39,741 nucleotides of DNA, taken from the NCBI RefSeq assembly GCF_004362045.1, contig NZ_SNWX01000019.1, forward strand, positions 1 to 39,741. Direction: 5' to 3'. Of the stretch, positions 7,770 through 17,284 are shown in pieces. The notes beneath the pieces are model-generated. The model saw only the letters and a program-made list of their open reading frames with translations. It was not told where the DNA came from and made no database searches. This DNA is from Halanaerobium saccharolyticum. Its GTDB lineage: Bacteria > Bacillota > Halanaerobiia > Halanaerobiales > Halanaerobiaceae. The translations under genes and the position numbers were made by a program. Each line of letters begins with the position of its first letter. Position 1 is the first letter of the stretch.

Positions 7770-8111
7770 TTATTCTACGAGTTCAATAATCGCTTGCTTA
7801 GCTGCATCTCCTCTGCGGGGATACATCTTTAAAATTCTTGTATAACCACCAGGTCTTTCTGAATACTGAGGTGCTATCTCATCAAAAAGTTTAGTTACTA
7901 CTTCTTTATCTTTGATTTTACTCATTACCTTGCGTCTTGAAGCTAAATCATTGGTCTTCGCAGCAGTAATAAGTTTCTCAGCATAAGATCTTAATTCTTT
8001 AGCCTTAGGTAGTGTAGTTTCGATTCTTCCCTCACGAAACAGTGATGTTGCCATATTTCTAAACATCGCCTGACGATGAGAAGATGTTTTCTGTAATTTA
8101 CGCTTAGCCAC
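7770..8111 (-). CDS. rplQ: 50S ribosomal protein L17
   Basis: L17 (113 residues, short bacterial form) lies near the peptide exit tunnel. The family pattern [19 protein letters not shown], the [13 protein letters not shown] helix and the [17 protein letters not shown] end are all present. The start codon is GTG, with GGAGG upstream. It is the last ribosomal gene of the alpha operon, 13 bp after rpoA. No terminator follows, so transcription can continue into ecfA1. Confidence 0.97.
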   Translation of the reverse strand: MAKRKLQKTSSHRQAMFRNMATSLFREGRIETTLPKAKELRSYAEKLITAAKTNDLASRRKVMSKIKDKEVVTKLFDEIAPQYSERPGGYTRILKMYPRRGDAAKQAIIELVE

Positions 8112-8124
8112 CTAAAATCCCTCC

Positions 8125-9072
8125 TTAAATTTCATTCTCTTTTAGATCTAAATCAAGTTCATCTAATTTATCTTTGATTTCCTGTAAGGATTTCTTTCCC
8201 AGATTACGGACTTTCATCAAGTCATCCTCAGTTTTATCAACTAATTCTTCAACTGTATTGATTCCGGCCCGTTTTAGACAATTGGAAGAACGAACAGAAA
8301 GTTCTAATTCTTCAATTGTTGTATCTAAGATTTTATCTTTTTCTTCCTCTTCTACTTCAACCATAATTTCTACATCTTCAATTTCATCAGTTAGATTGAT
8401 AAATAATTCCAGATGTTCTACCATGATTTTAGCAGCAAGACTGATAGCATCATCAGGATTAATACTACCGTTTGTATTAACTTCTAATACCAGACGATCA
8501 AAGTCAGTTACCTGACCAACTCTAGTATTTTCGATATTAAAATTGGCTCTTTCAATAGGACTATAAGAAGCATCTATTGGAATTAAGCCAATTACATTGT
8601 TATCAAATAAGTCTTTATTTTCTTCAGCAGTGTGATAACCTCTACCTTTATCAACAGTTGCCTCTAAAACTAATCTACCATCCTCAGCTAGTGTAGCAAT
8701 ATGATGGTCTTTATTGACAATCTGCACATCACCTGAAGAATGAAAGTCACCAGCAGTAACTTCTCCTTCTCCTTCTGCTTCTAATCTAATAGTTGTCTGT
8801 TCTTCACCAGAATGCTTAACAACTACCTCTTTTAAATTTAAAATGAGATCTGTCATATCTTCAACTACTCCTGGAATAGCTGAAAACTCATGTTTTACTC
8901 CCTCTACTTTAACTGAAGTAAGTGCAGCTCCAGGTAGAGAAGAAAGCAAAATGCGACGCAGAGAATTACCAAGAGTAGTACCATATCCTCTTTCTAGAGG
9001 AGAAATTTCGTAACGACCATAGTTTACATCACTTTCCAGTCTTTCCACACGTGGTTTTTCGATTTCTATCAT
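8125..9072 (-). CDS. rpoA: DNA-directed RNA polymerase subunit alpha
   Basis: Alpha (315 residues) dimerises to nucleate RNA polymerase assembly and contacts promoter UP elements and activators. The N-terminal domain shows the [20 protein letters not shown] dimer motif. An acidic Glu-rich linker around residue 240-250 leads to the C-terminal helix-hairpin-helix domain with [17 protein letters not shown] and [16 protein letters not shown]. It lies between rpsD and rplQ as usual. Its SD lies in a predicted hairpin with the end of rpsD. Confidence 0.98.
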   Translation of the reverse strand: MIEIEKPRVERLESDVNYGRYEISPLERGYGTTLGNSLRRILLSSLPGAALTSVKVEGVKHEFSAIPGVVEDMTDLILNLKEVVVKHSGEEQTTIRLEAEGEGEVTAGDFHSSGDVQIVNKDHHIATLAEDGRLVLEATVDKGRGYHTAEENKDLFDNNVIGLIPIDASYSPIERANFNIENTRVGQVTDFDRLVLEVNTNGSINPDDAISLAAKIMVEHLELFINLTDEIEDVEIMVEVEEEEKDKILDTTIEELELSVRSSNCLKRAGINTVEELVDKTEDDLMKVRNLGKKSLQEIKDKLDELDLDLKENEI

Positions 9073-9082
9073 CTTATCAGCT

Positions 9083-9119
9083 TACCCTCCTTAAATTAAC
9101 AATTTTATGACTGAGGGTA
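9083..9119 (-). promoter_or_regulatory. Hairpin covering the rpoA Shine-Dalgarno
   Basis: In the transcript, TACCCTC (9113-9119), just after the rpsD stop, can pair with GAGGGTA (9083-9089), which contains the rpoA SD; the loop is 23 nt. Such masking would lower rpoA initiation unless ribosomes finishing rpsD, or a bound protein, open it. Confidence 0.4.
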
Positions 9120-9124
9120 TTCAT

Positions 9125-9751
9125 TTACCGTGAATAATACTCGACAATCAGGTGCTCTTCTACCGGATAATCGATATCTTCCCTCTCTGGTAATGCAACA
9201 ACTGTACCTTCAGCTTTTTCAAGATCAGAATTAAGCCATTCCTGGGTAGAAAAATCAGAATTGTATTCAAAGATCTCTTTAAATTTAGTGGCCTTACGGC
9301 TTGAATCCTTAACACTGATTACATCATCCACATCAATTTGATATGAAGGAATGTCAACCTTGCGTCCATTTACTTTAATATGTCCATGTCTGACAAATTG
9401 TCTTGCTTCACTTCTAGAGCGAGCAAAACCCATTCTGTAAACAACATTATCCAATCTTCTTTCCAGAAGTTGTAAAAAGTTTACACCAGTTACACCCTGA
9501 ATATTTTCTGCTGTCTCGAAATAGTTGCGGAACTGTTTTTCCATAATTCCATAAATTCGTCTAACTTTTTGCTTTTCTCTCATTTGAGATCCATATTCGG
9601 AAACTTTTTGACGTCCCTGACCATGTTCACCTGGAACATATGGTCTGCGATCAAAAGAACATTTTTTACTATAACAGCGGGCGCCTTTTAAATATAATTT
9701 TTCACCTTCACGCCTGCATAATTTACATACTGGTCCTGTATATCTTGCCAT
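9125..9751 (-). CDS. rpsD: 30S ribosomal protein S4
   Basis: S4 (208 residues) is a primary 16S rRNA binder that initiates small-subunit assembly. The N-terminus carries the zinc-type cysteines C9, C12, C26 and C31, followed by [10 protein letters not shown] and the S4 RNA-binding domain ([20 protein letters not shown]). In Bacillus rpsD is a separate unit; here it lies inside the alpha operon between rpsK and rpoA, as in enteric bacteria. S4 is a known translational regulator in other bacteria. Confidence 0.97.
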   Translation of the reverse strand: MARYTGPVCKLCRREGEKLYLKGARCYSKKCSFDRRPYVPGEHGQGRQKVSEYGSQMREKQKVRRIYGIMEKQFRNYFETAENIQGVTGVNFLQLLERRLDNVVYRMGFARSRSEARQFVRHGHIKVNGRKVDIPSYQIDVDDVISVKDSSRKATKFKEIFEYNSDFSTQEWLNSDLEKAEGTVVALPEREDIDYPVEEHLIVEYYSR

Positions 9752-9779
9752 TTTTACACCTCAACTTTCTATTATATAA

Positions 9780-10175
9780 TTATATTCGTCTTCTTTTCGG
9801 GGGTCTACATCCATTATGGGGAATAGGAGTAATATCTTTGATTAAAGTAATATTTAGACCTGCAGACTGCAGAGTTCTAATTGCAGATTCTCTTCCAGAA
9901 CCTGGACCTTTAACAAAAATTTCAATTTCCTTCATTCCCATCTCTTTTGCCTCATCAGCAGCATTTTCTGCAGCCAGCTGAGCAGCAAAAGGGGTACTTT
10001 TTCTCGAACCTTTATAACCAACTTTTCCAGCACTTGACCAGGCAACTACCTTACCTTCTTCATCTGTAATTGAGATGATTGTATTATTAAAGGTAGATTT
10101 AATATGGGCCTGACCTTTTTCAATATTACGTTTTACTTTTTTTCTTCTGCGTGCTTTTTTCTTATTTTTAGCCAT
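9780..10175 (-). CDS. rpsK: 30S ribosomal protein S11
   Basis: S11 (131 residues) forms part of the platform next to the mRNA exit site. After a Lys/Arg-rich tail ([15 protein letters not shown]) come [33 protein letters not shown] and the conserved ending [17 protein letters not shown]. It sits between rpsM and rpsD in the usual alpha-operon order, with an SD of its own in a 19-bp gap. Confidence 0.97.
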   Translation of the reverse strand: MAKNKKKARRRKKVKRNIEKGQAHIKSTFNNTIISITDEEGKVVAWSSAGKVGYKGSRKSTPFAAQLAAENAADEAKEMGMKEIEIFVKGPGSGRESAIRTLQSAGLNITLIKDITPIPHNGCRPPKRRRI

Positions 10176-10194
10176 TAATTAAATTCCCTCCTTA

Positions 10195-10578
10195 CTATTT
10201 TGGAGTAACTGAACGGGATTTGATTCCAACAGTCTTTTTAGGTCCCTTACGTGTCCGGGCATTTGTTTTAGTTCTCTGTCCTCGGACAGGTAAACCTCTG
10301 CGGTGACGAAGACCACGGTAACAGCCAATATCTTTTAATCTCTTAATATCAGCTCTTCTCTCTCTTCTTAATTCACCTTCAACAATATAATTATTATCAA
10401 TTTCACTTCTTAAATCTGAAATTTCTGCTTCAGTCAAATCTTTAATTCTTGTATCAGGATCAACACCTGTGTTTTCAAGAATCTTTTGAGAAGTAGTTTT
10501 TCCAATACCATAAATATATGTCAATCCAATTTCTACCCTTTTATTTCTAGGAAGATCAACACCTTCAATTCTAGCCAT
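10195..10578 (-). CDS. rpsM: 30S ribosomal protein S13
   Basis: S13 (127 residues) sits on the small-subunit head and contacts L5 and P-site tRNA across the subunit bridge. Visible are [19 protein letters not shown], the helix-hairpin-helix [29 protein letters not shown] and the basic tail ending near KSRSVTPK. It follows rpmJ with a good SD (GGAGGTG). Confidence 0.97.
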   Translation of the reverse strand: MARIEGVDLPRNKRVEIGLTYIYGIGKTTSQKILENTGVDPDTRIKDLTEAEISDLRSEIDNNYIVEGELRRERRADIKRLKDIGCYRGLRHRRGLPVRGQRTKTNARTRKGPKKTVGIKSRSVTPK

Positions 10579-10598
10579 GATTTCACCTCCAGTATTTT

Positions 10599-10718
<120 letters not shown>

Positions 10719-10735
10719 TCACCCCTTGTGGTAAT

Positions 10736-10960
10736 TTATTTCGCTTTATGTCGATAAGTAATCCGGCCACGACTCAAGTCATAGGGAGAAAGTTCTACTG
10801 TTACCTTATCACCAGGTAAGATTCGTATAAAATTCATCCTCATTTTTCCTGAAACATGTGCCAGAACTTTGTGTCCATTTTCCAATTCGACTCTAAACAT
10901 TGCATTTGGCAGGGGTTCAACTACTGTCCCCTGGACTTCAATAGGATCTTCTTTAGCCAT
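10736..10960 (-). CDS. infA: Translation initiation factor IF-1
   Basis: IF-1 (74 residues) binds the ribosomal A site during initiation and supports IF-2 and IF-3. The OB-fold markers [33 protein letters not shown] and [19 protein letters not shown] are all present. It follows the KOW-protein gene by 3 bp and precedes rpmJ, the conserved Firmicutes order. A promoter about 330 bp upstream may add transcription. Confidence 0.97.
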   Translation of the reverse strand: MAKEDPIEVQGTVVEPLPNAMFRVELENGHKVLAHVSGKMRMNFIRILPGDKVTVELSPYDLSRGRITYRHKAK

Positions 10961-10963
10961 AAA

Positions 10964-11257
10964 TTATTTTACCTCCTCTTTGCTGAGATAATCCTTTAAA
11001 ATTAAGCGAACATCTTCACTGCGAACTCGTTTCTTATTTTTCAAATTCCTTAAAAACTCTGCTGCAATTTGACCTGTACTTTCTAAATGTCTGCTATTTT
11101 TATATTTGGGATTATTAAATTTTCTCTTTACACCATCGACAACTTTAATTTTGTTTTTGGACTCATTAGCTATGACCAGATAATAAGTATCTTTATCTCT
11201 GCCGGCAGTCGACTTAACAATTTCGCCAACTTTAAAAGCAGTATCCAAAACTATCAC
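10964..11257 (-). CDS. KOW-domain RNA-binding protein (L14e-like, YbzG-type)
   Basis: A 97-residue basic protein with an N-terminal KOW-like segment (FKVGEIVKSTAGRDKDTYYLVI, then KVVDG) and a lysine-rich C-terminal helix. Genes of this kind lie between map and infA in many Firmicutes. The family resembles archaeal/eukaryotic L14e and is thought to bind RNA, possibly on the ribosome; its exact job is not known to me. The start is uncertain: the GTG at 11257 has only a weak AAAGA before it, while a TTG three codons on lies behind GAGTG. A candidate promoter lies directly upstream. Confidence 0.8.
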   Translation of the reverse strand: MIVLDTAFKVGEIVKSTAGRDKDTYYLVIANESKNKIKVVDGVKRKFNNPKYKNSRHLESTGQIAAEFLRNLKNKKRVRSEDVRLILKDYLSKEEVK

Positions 11258-11291
11258 TCTTTTCTTTTATCCTTTTTAACACGTACTGTAC

Positions 11292-11321
11292 ATTATACCA
11301 TAGATAAGATGAGCTCTGCAA
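11292..11321 (-). promoter_or_regulatory. Internal promoter before the KOW gene and infA
   Basis: On the minus strand TTGCAG (11316-11321) is followed after 18 bp by a perfect extended -10, TGG-TATAAT (-10 at 11292-11297). It lies in the 70-bp gap after map, longer than the neighbouring gaps. It would add transcription of infA, rpmJ, rpsM, rpsK, rpsD, rpoA and rplQ. Confidence 0.65.
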
Positions 11322-11327
11322 TAAAAC

Positions 11328-12077
11328 TTAGATTTTACTTAATATTTCAACTCCATCGCTTGTGATTGCAATTGTATGCTCAAAATGAGCAGATAAGCTC
11401 CTATCTTTAGTTACTACAGTCCAATCGTCCTCTAATGTCTCAACTTCATAACTGCCGATGTTGACCATTGGCTCTATAGCAAGGGTCATTCCTCGTTTTA
11501 GTTTTGGTCCCTTACCTGCCGGACCAAAATTAGGTATCTGTGGATCTTCATGCATGTCACGACCTATTCCATGACCAACATAATCACGAACCACAGAGAA
11601 CCCATTTTCCTCAACATATTTCTGTACAGCATGCGAAATATCAAATAATCTGTTGCCGATAACTGCTTTTTCAAGTCCTTTAAGAAGAGATTTTTCTGTT
11701 ACTTTTAATAATTTGCTGGCCTTATCAGAAATTGATCCAACTGCATGTGTTCTGGCAGCATCACCATTAAAACCTTCATAAAAAGTCCCAATGTCAATAC
11801 TTACTATATCACCAGTTTCTAAATAACGATGCTCAGCAGGAATACCATGTACAACTTCTTCATTAATTGAAATACAAACTGAGGCTGGAAATCCCTGATA
11901 GCCTTTAAACGAGGGCACTGCACCTCTGCTGCGAATAAACTGATCAGCAAGCCGGTCAAGTTCGGCAGTAGAAATACCAGGTTTAATATTTTCAGATAGG
12001 TAAGCATGAGTTTCTGCTACTATCTGATTTGCTTCACGCATTATATCAATTTCACGCCTCGATTTCAAGATAATCAT
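11328..12077 (-). CDS. map: Methionine aminopeptidase, type I
   Basis: The enzyme removes the N-terminal methionine from new proteins using two metal ions. In its 249 residues the substrate-contacting H78 (VHGIP) and the metal ligands D95, D106, H169, E202 and E233 are all in place ([28 protein letters not shown]). It lacks the N-terminal zinc extension of type Ib. The start overlaps the adk stop by one base (TAATG), so translation is probably coupled to adk. Confidence 0.96.
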   Translation of the reverse strand: MIILKSRREIDIMREANQIVAETHAYLSENIKPGISTAELDRLADQFIRSRGAVPSFKGYQGFPASVCISINEEVVHGIPAEHRYLETGDIVSIDIGTFYEGFNGDAARTHAVGSISDKASKLLKVTEKSLLKGLEKAVIGNRLFDISHAVQKYVEENGFSVVRDYVGHGIGRDMHEDPQIPNFGPAGKGPKLKRGMTLAIEPMVNIGSYEVETLEDDWTVVTKDRSLSAHFEHTIAITSDGVEILSKI

Positions 12078-12727
12078 TATTTTTTCGCCTCAATTAATTT
12101 CATCAGCCTCTGCTGAACTTTATCAATTCCACCGGTGCTTTCTACCTCATGCAGTATTCCTTTATTTTGATAGTAATCTGCAAGCTTAGCAGTTTTTTCT
12201 TTATTTACTTCAATTCTTTTCTTTACAGTTTCTTCCTGATCATCACTGCGCTGAACTAAATTTCCTCCACATTTATCACAGACCCCTTCAACTTCAGGCG
12301 GATCATTTTCTACATGATAAACTGCACCACAATCCTCACAAACTCTACGTCCGGCCAGTCTTTTAACTAAAATATCAATTTCAGCCTGCAGATAAATAGC
12401 TAAATCAAGTTCTCTGTTCTGTTCGGCTAAAATTTCATCCAGTGCTTCTGCCTGAGCAATTGTGCGGGGGAAACCGTCCAGAATAAATCCATTTTCACAA
12501 TCAGGTTCAGTAAGTCTTTCTTTAACAATCCCGATTGTTACTTCATCTGGTACCAGCTCACCAGCATCAATAAATGATTTGGCCTTTTTACCTAAAGGAG
12601 TTTCATTTTTGATTGCTTTTCTGAATATATCACCAGTAGCAATATGAGGAATTTCCAGACTTTCTTCTAATTTTTTGGCCTGAGTACCTTTACCAACACC
12701 AGGCAAACCCAGCAAAATCATATCCAT
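12077..12727 (-). CDS. adk: Adenylate kinase, zinc-LID form
   Basis: Adenylate kinase interconverts ATP, ADP and AMP. The P-loop is [10 protein letters not shown] (8-17), followed by the AMP-site TGDIFR and the DGFPRT motif. The LID domain carries four cysteines, C130, C133, C150 and C153, the structural zinc site usual in Gram-positive forms. The length, 216 residues, is standard for the long form. AGGAGG is 7 nt from the first ATG; a second ATG two codons later is less well placed. It lies between secY and map, as in Bacillus. Confidence 0.97.
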   Translation of the reverse strand: MDMILLGLPGVGKGTQAKKLEESLEIPHIATGDIFRKAIKNETPLGKKAKSFIDAGELVPDEVTIGIVKERLTEPDCENGFILDGFPRTIAQAEALDEILAEQNRELDLAIYLQAEIDILVKRLAGRRVCEDCGAVYHVENDPPEVEGVCDKCGGNLVQRSDDQEETVKKRIEVNKEKTAKLADYYQNKGILHEVESTGGIDKVQQRLMKLIEAKK

Positions 12728-12742
12728 TATATTTCCTCCTTT

Positions 12743-14011
12743 TTATTTCATGAAACCTTCATAGTGTCTCATCAGGAGATGGGATTCAATCTGTTCCATA
12801 GTTTTTAAAGCAACACCAACCATAATAATTAGAGATGTACCTCCAAAACTAATTGTTACACCGGTCAGCGGCTGCATTGCAAAAGGAAGTAAGGCAACTA
12901 TAGTTAAGAAAACAGCTCCTGCAAGTGTGACCCTCATCAAAACTTTATCTAAATAATTGACAGTTGGTCTTCCAGGACGAATTCCGGGAATAAACCCACC
13001 ATATTTTTTCATATTGTCTGCTACTTCTTCTGGATTAAAGGTAATTGCAGTATAGAAATAAGTAAAGAACAAAATCATCAGACCATATAATACCATATAA
13101 AGAGTTGAACCAGGACTAATTGCATTTGCCAGACCAGCTGCCCAATCATAAGGCAGTACCTGAGCAATAATTCCCGGGAATAAAAGTACAGATGAAGCGA
13201 AAATAACTGGGATCACACCAGCCTGATTGATCTTCATTGGAATATGAGTACTTCTACCTCCATAAACTCTACGGCCCACAATTCTTTTGGAATACTGAAC
13301 CGGAATTCTTCTTTCTCCCTGCTGGACAAAGATAATACCGGCGACAATTATAACAGCCAGCACAGCAAAAATAAGCACATTTAAAATCGAAATTGTGCCC
13401 GCCTGTAATAACTCATATGTGTTATACATATCTGTAGGAAAGCGAGAAATAATTGAAGTGAAAATGATAATAGAAATACCATTTCCGATTCCTTTATCCG
13501 TAATCTGCTCACCCAGCCACATTAAGAAAGCTGTACCAGCAGTTAAACTGACAATAATTAAAGCAATGTCAAATACTGTCGAATTTGGTACGGCACCAAA
13601 ACGTTGAATATAAAGTGTAATACCAACTGCCTGAATTACAGCCAGAACTATTGTTCCATATCTGGTGTACTGAGCAATTTTTTTGCGGCCCTCATTACCC
13701 TGTTTAGAAAGCTCTTCTAATTTAGGTACAACCACAGTTAAGAGCTGTAAAATAATTGAAGCAGTAATGTAGGGAGTAATGCTCATCGCAAAAATTGTAA
13801 ACTTACTTAAAGCACCACCTGCAAATAAATCTAAAAAGTCAAGCGCTCCGCCAAAGCTGCCACCAAACAATCTTTCCTGAAGTAATGCAACATCTACTCC
13901 AGGTACCGGAATATGGGCACCCAGACGGTAAACTGCCATCATAGCAAGCATAAACAAAACTTTATTTCTAAGTTCTTTTACTTTAAAAACATTACCGAGA
14001 GCCTTAATCAA
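12743..14011 (-). CDS. secY: Preprotein translocase subunit SecY
   Basis: SecY (422 residues) is the protein-conducting channel of the inner membrane. The sequence has ten hydrophobic helices. GAHIPVPGVD follows the first helix, and the conserved cytosolic loops GERRIPVQYSKR and GGIRPGRPT are present for SecA and ribosome contact. The start is TTG, one base after the rplO stop, with GAGGTGA just upstream. Its partner SecE is encoded at 37.9-38.1 kb; SecG is not in the window. Confidence 0.97.
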   Translation of the reverse strand: MIKALGNVFKVKELRNKVLFMLAMMAVYRLGAHIPVPGVDVALLQERLFGGSFGGALDFLDLFAGGALSKFTIFAMSITPYITASIILQLLTVVVPKLEELSKQGNEGRKKIAQYTRYGTIVLAVIQAVGITLYIQRFGAVPNSTVFDIALIIVSLTAGTAFLMWLGEQITDKGIGNGISIIIFTSIISRFPTDMYNTYELLQAGTISILNVLIFAVLAVIIVAGIIFVQQGERRIPVQYSKRIVGRRVYGGRSTHIPMKINQAGVIPVIFASSVLLFPGIIAQVLPYDWAAGLANAISPGSTLYMVLYGLMILFFTYFYTAITFNPEEVADNMKKYGGFIPGIRPGRPTVNYLDKVLMRVTLAGAVFLTIVALLPFAMQPLTGVTISFGGTSLIIMVGVALKTMEQIESHLLMRHYEGFMK

Positions 14012-14012
14012 T

Positions 14013-14456
14013 TTAAATCACCTCTGACTTTCCGCCAGCAGCTTCTATTTTCTTTCTGGCAGAAGCAGTAAAAGCCTGTACTTTAACATTAAGGGCAATC
14101 TCAACTTCACCTTTGCCCAGTATTTTTACTCCATTTTTTGCAATCTTATCAATGATTCCCTTTTCTAATAAAACCTCAGGATTTACAGTTTCATCAGCAG
14201 AAAATCTATTCAATTGGTATACATTTACTTCATTAAATTCTTTTTTAAATTTATTGTTAAATCCTCTTTTTGGAAGCCGTCTAAACAGAGGAGTCTGCCC
14301 CCCTTCAAATGTCGGGCGTACTTCTCCTCCTGCACGAGAATTCTGTCCGTTTGCACCTCTACCGGAAGTATAACCGCGACCAGAGCCAGTACCACGACCA
14401 ACTCTTTTACGATTTTTCTTATATCCAGCAGCAGGTTTAAGATTATTTAATTTCAT
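14013..14456 (-). CDS. rplO: 50S ribosomal protein L15
   Basis: L15 (147 residues) is a late-assembly protein that penetrates deep into 23S rRNA. It shows the glycine/arginine-rich start ([22 protein letters not shown]), [20 protein letters not shown] and a globular C-terminal half. Only 19 bp separate it from rpsE, where most bacteria carry rpmD (L30). It ends one base before secY begins. Confidence 0.97.
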   Translation of the reverse strand: MKLNNLKPAAGYKKNRKRVGRGTGSGRGYTSGRGANGQNSRAGGEVRPTFEGGQTPLFRRLPKRGFNNKFKKEFNEVNVYQLNRFSADETVNPEVLLEKGIIDKIAKNGVKILGKGEVEIALNVKVQAFTASARKKIEAAGGKSEVI

Positions 14457-14475
14457 ACTTACACCTCCTTGTTAA

Positions 14476-14976
14476 TTATCCAATTAATTCTTCTACAGAT
14501 TTACCTCTTAATCTGGCAACTTGTTCTGCACTCTTAAGCTCTTTAAGACCAGTAATTGTAGCATTGATCATATTAATCGGATTAGATGTTCCAAGAGATT
14601 TAGTTAAAATATCACTAATACCTGCAAGCTCGATTACCGCACGTACAGGACCACCAGCAATAACACCAGTACCAGGAGCAGCCGGTTTTAGTAATACTCT
14701 ACCAGCACCAAAAACTCCGGTTTTCTCATGGGGAATTGTAGTACCTACAATTGGAACTTCGATTAATTCTTTTTTAGCTGCATCAATACCTTTTCTGATG
14801 GCTTCAGGCACTTCGTTAGCTTTACCAATACCTGCACCAACATGGCCTTCTCCGTCCCCTACAACTACCAGGGCACTAAAGCTAAATCTACGGCCACCTT
14901 TTACAACCTTGGCAACACGGTTAATATTAACAACGCGCTCTTCAAGGTCGAGTTTATCAGCGTTAATTTTACTCAT
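14476..14976 (-). CDS. rpsE: 30S ribosomal protein S5
   Basis: S5 (166 residues) helps to maintain decoding accuracy and the mRNA entry helicase site. The N-terminal double-stranded-RNA-like domain ([22 protein letters not shown]) and the C-terminal domain ([20 protein letters not shown]) are complete. The loop KVVKGGRRF, where spectinomycin-resistance mutations fall in other species, looks wild type. It follows rplR by 16 bp. The next gene is rplO, not rpmD. Confidence 0.97.
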   Translation of the reverse strand: MSKINADKLDLEERVVNINRVAKVVKGGRRFSFSALVVVGDGEGHVGAGIGKANEVPEAIRKGIDAAKKELIEVPIVGTTIPHEKTGVFGAGRVLLKPAAPGTGVIAGGPVRAVIELAGISDILTKSLGTSNPINMINATITGLKELKSAEQVARLRGKSVEELIG

Positions 14977-14992
14977 TAATTTACCTCCTTAT

Positions 14993-15349
14993 TTAAAACT
15001 TTAGCCCTTCTTCGCGGGCAGCATCAGCCAGAGCTTTAACTCGGCCGTGATATTTATATCCACTTCTATCAAATACTACTGTATCTATTCCCTTTTCCAG
15101 TGCTCTACTGGCAGCTAACTCTCCTACCATTTTAGCAGCCTCTTTATTACTTGCTACTTCAATTGAATCGCGAAGAGCTGGATCAAGTGTAGATGCAGCA
15201 GCAATTGTTTCTCCAGATAAATCATCTATAATCTGTACATAAACATGCTTTAAACTGCGGGTTACATTCATTCTTGGACGAGTATGTGTTCCCACAACTT
15301 TATTTCTAATTCTTTGATGGCGTTTTTTTCTTGCTTCTCTTTTACCCAT
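14993..15349 (-). CDS. rplR: 50S ribosomal protein L18
   Basis: L18 (118 residues) binds 5S rRNA with L5. Family markers are [38 protein letters not shown] and a C-terminal [24 protein letters not shown] place the start at ATG 15349, because AAAGGAG is 8 nt upstream and the upstream GTG (15358) falls on that site. It lies between rplF and rpsE, the standard spc order. Confidence 0.96.
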   Translation of the reverse strand: MGKREARKKRHQRIRNKVVGTHTRPRMNVTRSLKHVYVQIIDDLSGETIAAASTLDPALRDSIEVASNKEAAKMVGELAASRALEKGIDTVVFDRSGYKYHGRVKALADAAREEGLKF

Positions 15350-15367
15350 CACATTCACTCCTTTCTA

Positions 15368-15901
15368 TTAACCAGTTTTACCAACCTTACGTCTAATATG
15401 TTCTCCAACATATTTAATTCCTTTACCTTTGTAAGGTTCTGGTTTTCTTACTTCACGAATCTTTGCGGCTGTATCACCAACACGCTGCTTATCTATACCT
15501 TTAACTGTGATATTTGTGTTTTTCTCAACTTCAAATGAAATATCACCTTCAGCTTCAATAATTACCGGATGAGAATATCCAACCTCAAGTTTAAGCTTAT
15601 CACCCTGAACCTGAGCATTATATCCTACACCTACCATTTCTAATTTCTTTTCAAAGCCTTTGCTAACACCCTCAACCATACCTTCAATTAAACTTCTCAC
15701 TAAACCGTGCATGGAACGGGCTTCAATATCATCGCCATTGCGTTCAACAACAACTTCATTTTCATCAACTTTGATATCAATACCAGCTTTAAAGGTTCTT
15801 TCTAATTCACCTAATGGTCCTTTAACCTTAACAGTCTGACCATCAACAGTTACTTCAACCTTTTCGGGTATTTCTATAGGTAGATCACCAATACGTGACA
15901 T
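15368..15901 (-). CDS. rplF: 50S ribosomal protein L6
   Basis: L6 (177 residues) lies by the sarcin-ricin loop and supports factor binding. The start MSRIGDLPIEIP is the family norm and is fixed by GGAGGTG 6 nt upstream; the frame stays open further upstream but encodes nothing L6-like. The two L6 repeats and the closing GKGIKYVGEHIRRKVGKTG are intact. An unusual 188-bp spacer separates it from rpsH. Confidence 0.97.
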   Translation of the reverse strand: MSRIGDLPIEIPEKVEVTVDGQTVKVKGPLGELERTFKAGIDIKVDENEVVVERNGDDIEARSMHGLVRSLIEGMVEGVSKGFEKKLEMVGVGYNAQVQGDKLKLEVGYSHPVIIEAEGDISFEVEKNTNITVKGIDKQRVGDTAAKIREVRKPEPYKGKGIKYVGEHIRRKVGKTG

Positions 15902-16089
15902 AAATTTCACCTCCGTAGATTTTATCTTCAAGTTATCTTCAAGAAGTTCTCTCAAGCAGAAGCCATCAGCCAGATCTTAGAGACAATTGTAAACATCTCC
16001 AACCTCTGACGCGCTCGATGCGCTAATACTAACCTGACAATTCGTTTATTAATGAAAGGTTAGTGCAACTTCAAACCTCCCACTTCTAA
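15902..16089 (-). other. Unusually long structured spacer between rpsH and rplF
   Basis: The neighbouring spacers are 15-30 bp, yet this one is 188 bp. It holds an inverted repeat ACTAACCT/AGGTTAGT (16028-16035 with 16057-16064), a GCGC/GCGC mini-hairpin next to it, and a tandem copy of ATCTTCAAG (15924-15932 and 15935-15943). No convincing open frame is seen. A weak promoter-like pair, TTGGAG and TAAGAT 17 bp apart, exists on the minus strand. It may be a decayed insertion, a processing site or a regulatory leader for rplF. Confidence 0.5.
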
Positions 16090-16488
16090 TTACCAGACGT
16101 AGCAGAGAACTTCTCCACCGATACCTTTCTCTCTTGCTTCTTTATCACTCATAACACCCTGGGAAGTAGAAATCACAGCGATTCCTAAACCTCCAAGTAC
16201 CTGAGGCACTTCATCATTGCCAACATATACTCTTAAACCAGGCTTACTGATTCTTTTAATTCCACTTATAACTTTCTCATCATTATCACCATATTTTAAA
16301 TAAACCCGAATCATGTTCTGAGGTTTTCTCTCAACTAATTTTACATCATTAATGAAACCTTCATCTTTCAATAGTTCACCAATGCTGGTTTTAACCTTAG
16401 AAGCGGGAATATCAACTCTATCTTTCCCAACACTATTAGCATTGCGAATCCGGGTCAGCATATCTGCTATTGGATCTGTTAAATTCAT
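16090..16488 (-). CDS. rpsH: 30S ribosomal protein S8
   Basis: S8 (132 residues) binds 16S rRNA helix 21 centrally. It shows [17 protein letters not shown], the linker region KPGLRVYVG and the C-terminal [18 protein letters not shown] with EVLCYVW at the end. In Escherichia coli S8 represses the spc operon by binding rplE mRNA; nothing here proves or excludes that. It follows rpsN by 20 bp. Confidence 0.97.
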   Translation of the reverse strand: MNLTDPIADMLTRIRNANSVGKDRVDIPASKVKTSIGELLKDEGFINDVKLVERKPQNMIRVYLKYGDNDEKVISGIKRISKPGLRVYVGNDEVPQVLGGLGIAVISTSQGVMSDKEAREKGIGGEVLCYVW

Positions 16489-16508
16489 TTACAAACCTCC
16501 TTCCAGTT

Positions 16509-16694
16509 TTACCAGCTTGCTTTTTTAACTCCAGGAATTTCGCCCTTGTGAGCTAATTCTCTGAAACAAATTCTGCATAAATCAAACTTTCTCATATATC
16601 CACGTGAACGTCCACATCTGCTGCAGCGATTCACTTTTCGTGTCTCATATTTAGGCTCTTTATTGGCCTTTTCGATTAGAGCTTTACGTGCCAA
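16509..16694 (-). CDS. rpsN: 30S ribosomal protein S14, zinc type
   Basis: The short 61-residue form of S14 with the intact zinc site C24-x2-C27 and C40-x2-C43 ([20 protein letters not shown]). S14 assembles late on the head of the small subunit. The start codon is TTG, 7 nt after a GGAGG. The single zinc-type copy at this locus is typical of Gram-positive lineages. Confidence 0.96.
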   Translation of the reverse strand: MARKALIEKANKEPKYETRKVNRCSRCGRSRGYMRKFDLCRICFRELAHKGEIPGVKKASW

Positions 16695-16722
16695 ACTAAA
16701 CCCTCCTTCAATTTATAGGTCT

Positions 16723-17262
16723 TTACTTCTTAAATGGCATTCCCATAATTGATAATAATTCAAATGCTTCTTCATCTGTTTCTGCAGAAGTAACAATAGT
16801 AATTTCCATACCGTGAACATTATCAACGTCATCAATATTTATTTCTGGGAAAACAGTGTGTTCGCTTATTCCTAAGCTGTAATTACCGCGACCGTCAAAT
16901 GATTTAGGAGATACACCTCTAAAATCTCGGATACGTGGCATTGATACATTAATCAATTTATATAAAAACTCAAACATCTGCTCACCGCGAAGAGTAACTT
17001 TTACTCCAACCGGCATACCTTCTCTAATTTTAAAATTAGCAATGGACTTCTTTGCCCGAGTTACAGTAGGACTCTGTCCAGTTATTCTTGCGATCTCATC
17101 AACAACAGTATCCAGAAGTTTAGTATCTTCTTTAGCATCTCCTAACCCAACGTTAATAACTATTTTTTCTAACTTAGGAGCTTCCATTACATTATTGTAA
17201 TCAAATTTCTCCATTAGCTGGGGTAGAATTTCTTCCCTGTATTCATTAGCTAATACTGACAT
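16723..17262 (-). CDS. rplE: 50S ribosomal protein L5
   Basis: L5 (179 residues) binds 5S rRNA and forms a bridge to S13. The sequence contains [45 protein letters not shown]-type blocks, [18 protein letters not shown] and the final MGMPFKK. It precedes rpsN, as expected in the spc order, and has GGAGG ahead of its ATG. Confidence 0.97.
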   Translation of the reverse strand: MSVLANEYREEILPQLMEKFDYNNVMEAPKLEKIVINVGLGDAKEDTKLLDTVVDEIARITGQSPTVTRAKKSIANFKIREGMPVGVKVTLRGEQMFEFLYKLINVSMPRIRDFRGVSPKSFDGRGNYSLGISEHTVFPEINIDDVDNVHGMEITIVTSAETDEEAFELLSIMGMPFKK

Positions 17263-17284
17263 TTCTGGACCTCCTTCCGCTTAT

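Noticed and set aside
14564-15004. 146-codon open frame on the plus strand opposite rpsE
   Set aside because: It is the mirror of a conserved ribosomal gene, has no SD, and its composition is Ser/Thr/Pro-rich as antisense frames often are.
15902-15955. In-frame upstream extension of rplF by 18 codons
   Set aside because: The added residues do not resemble L6, and the ATG at 15901 has a perfect SD and the standard MSRIG start.
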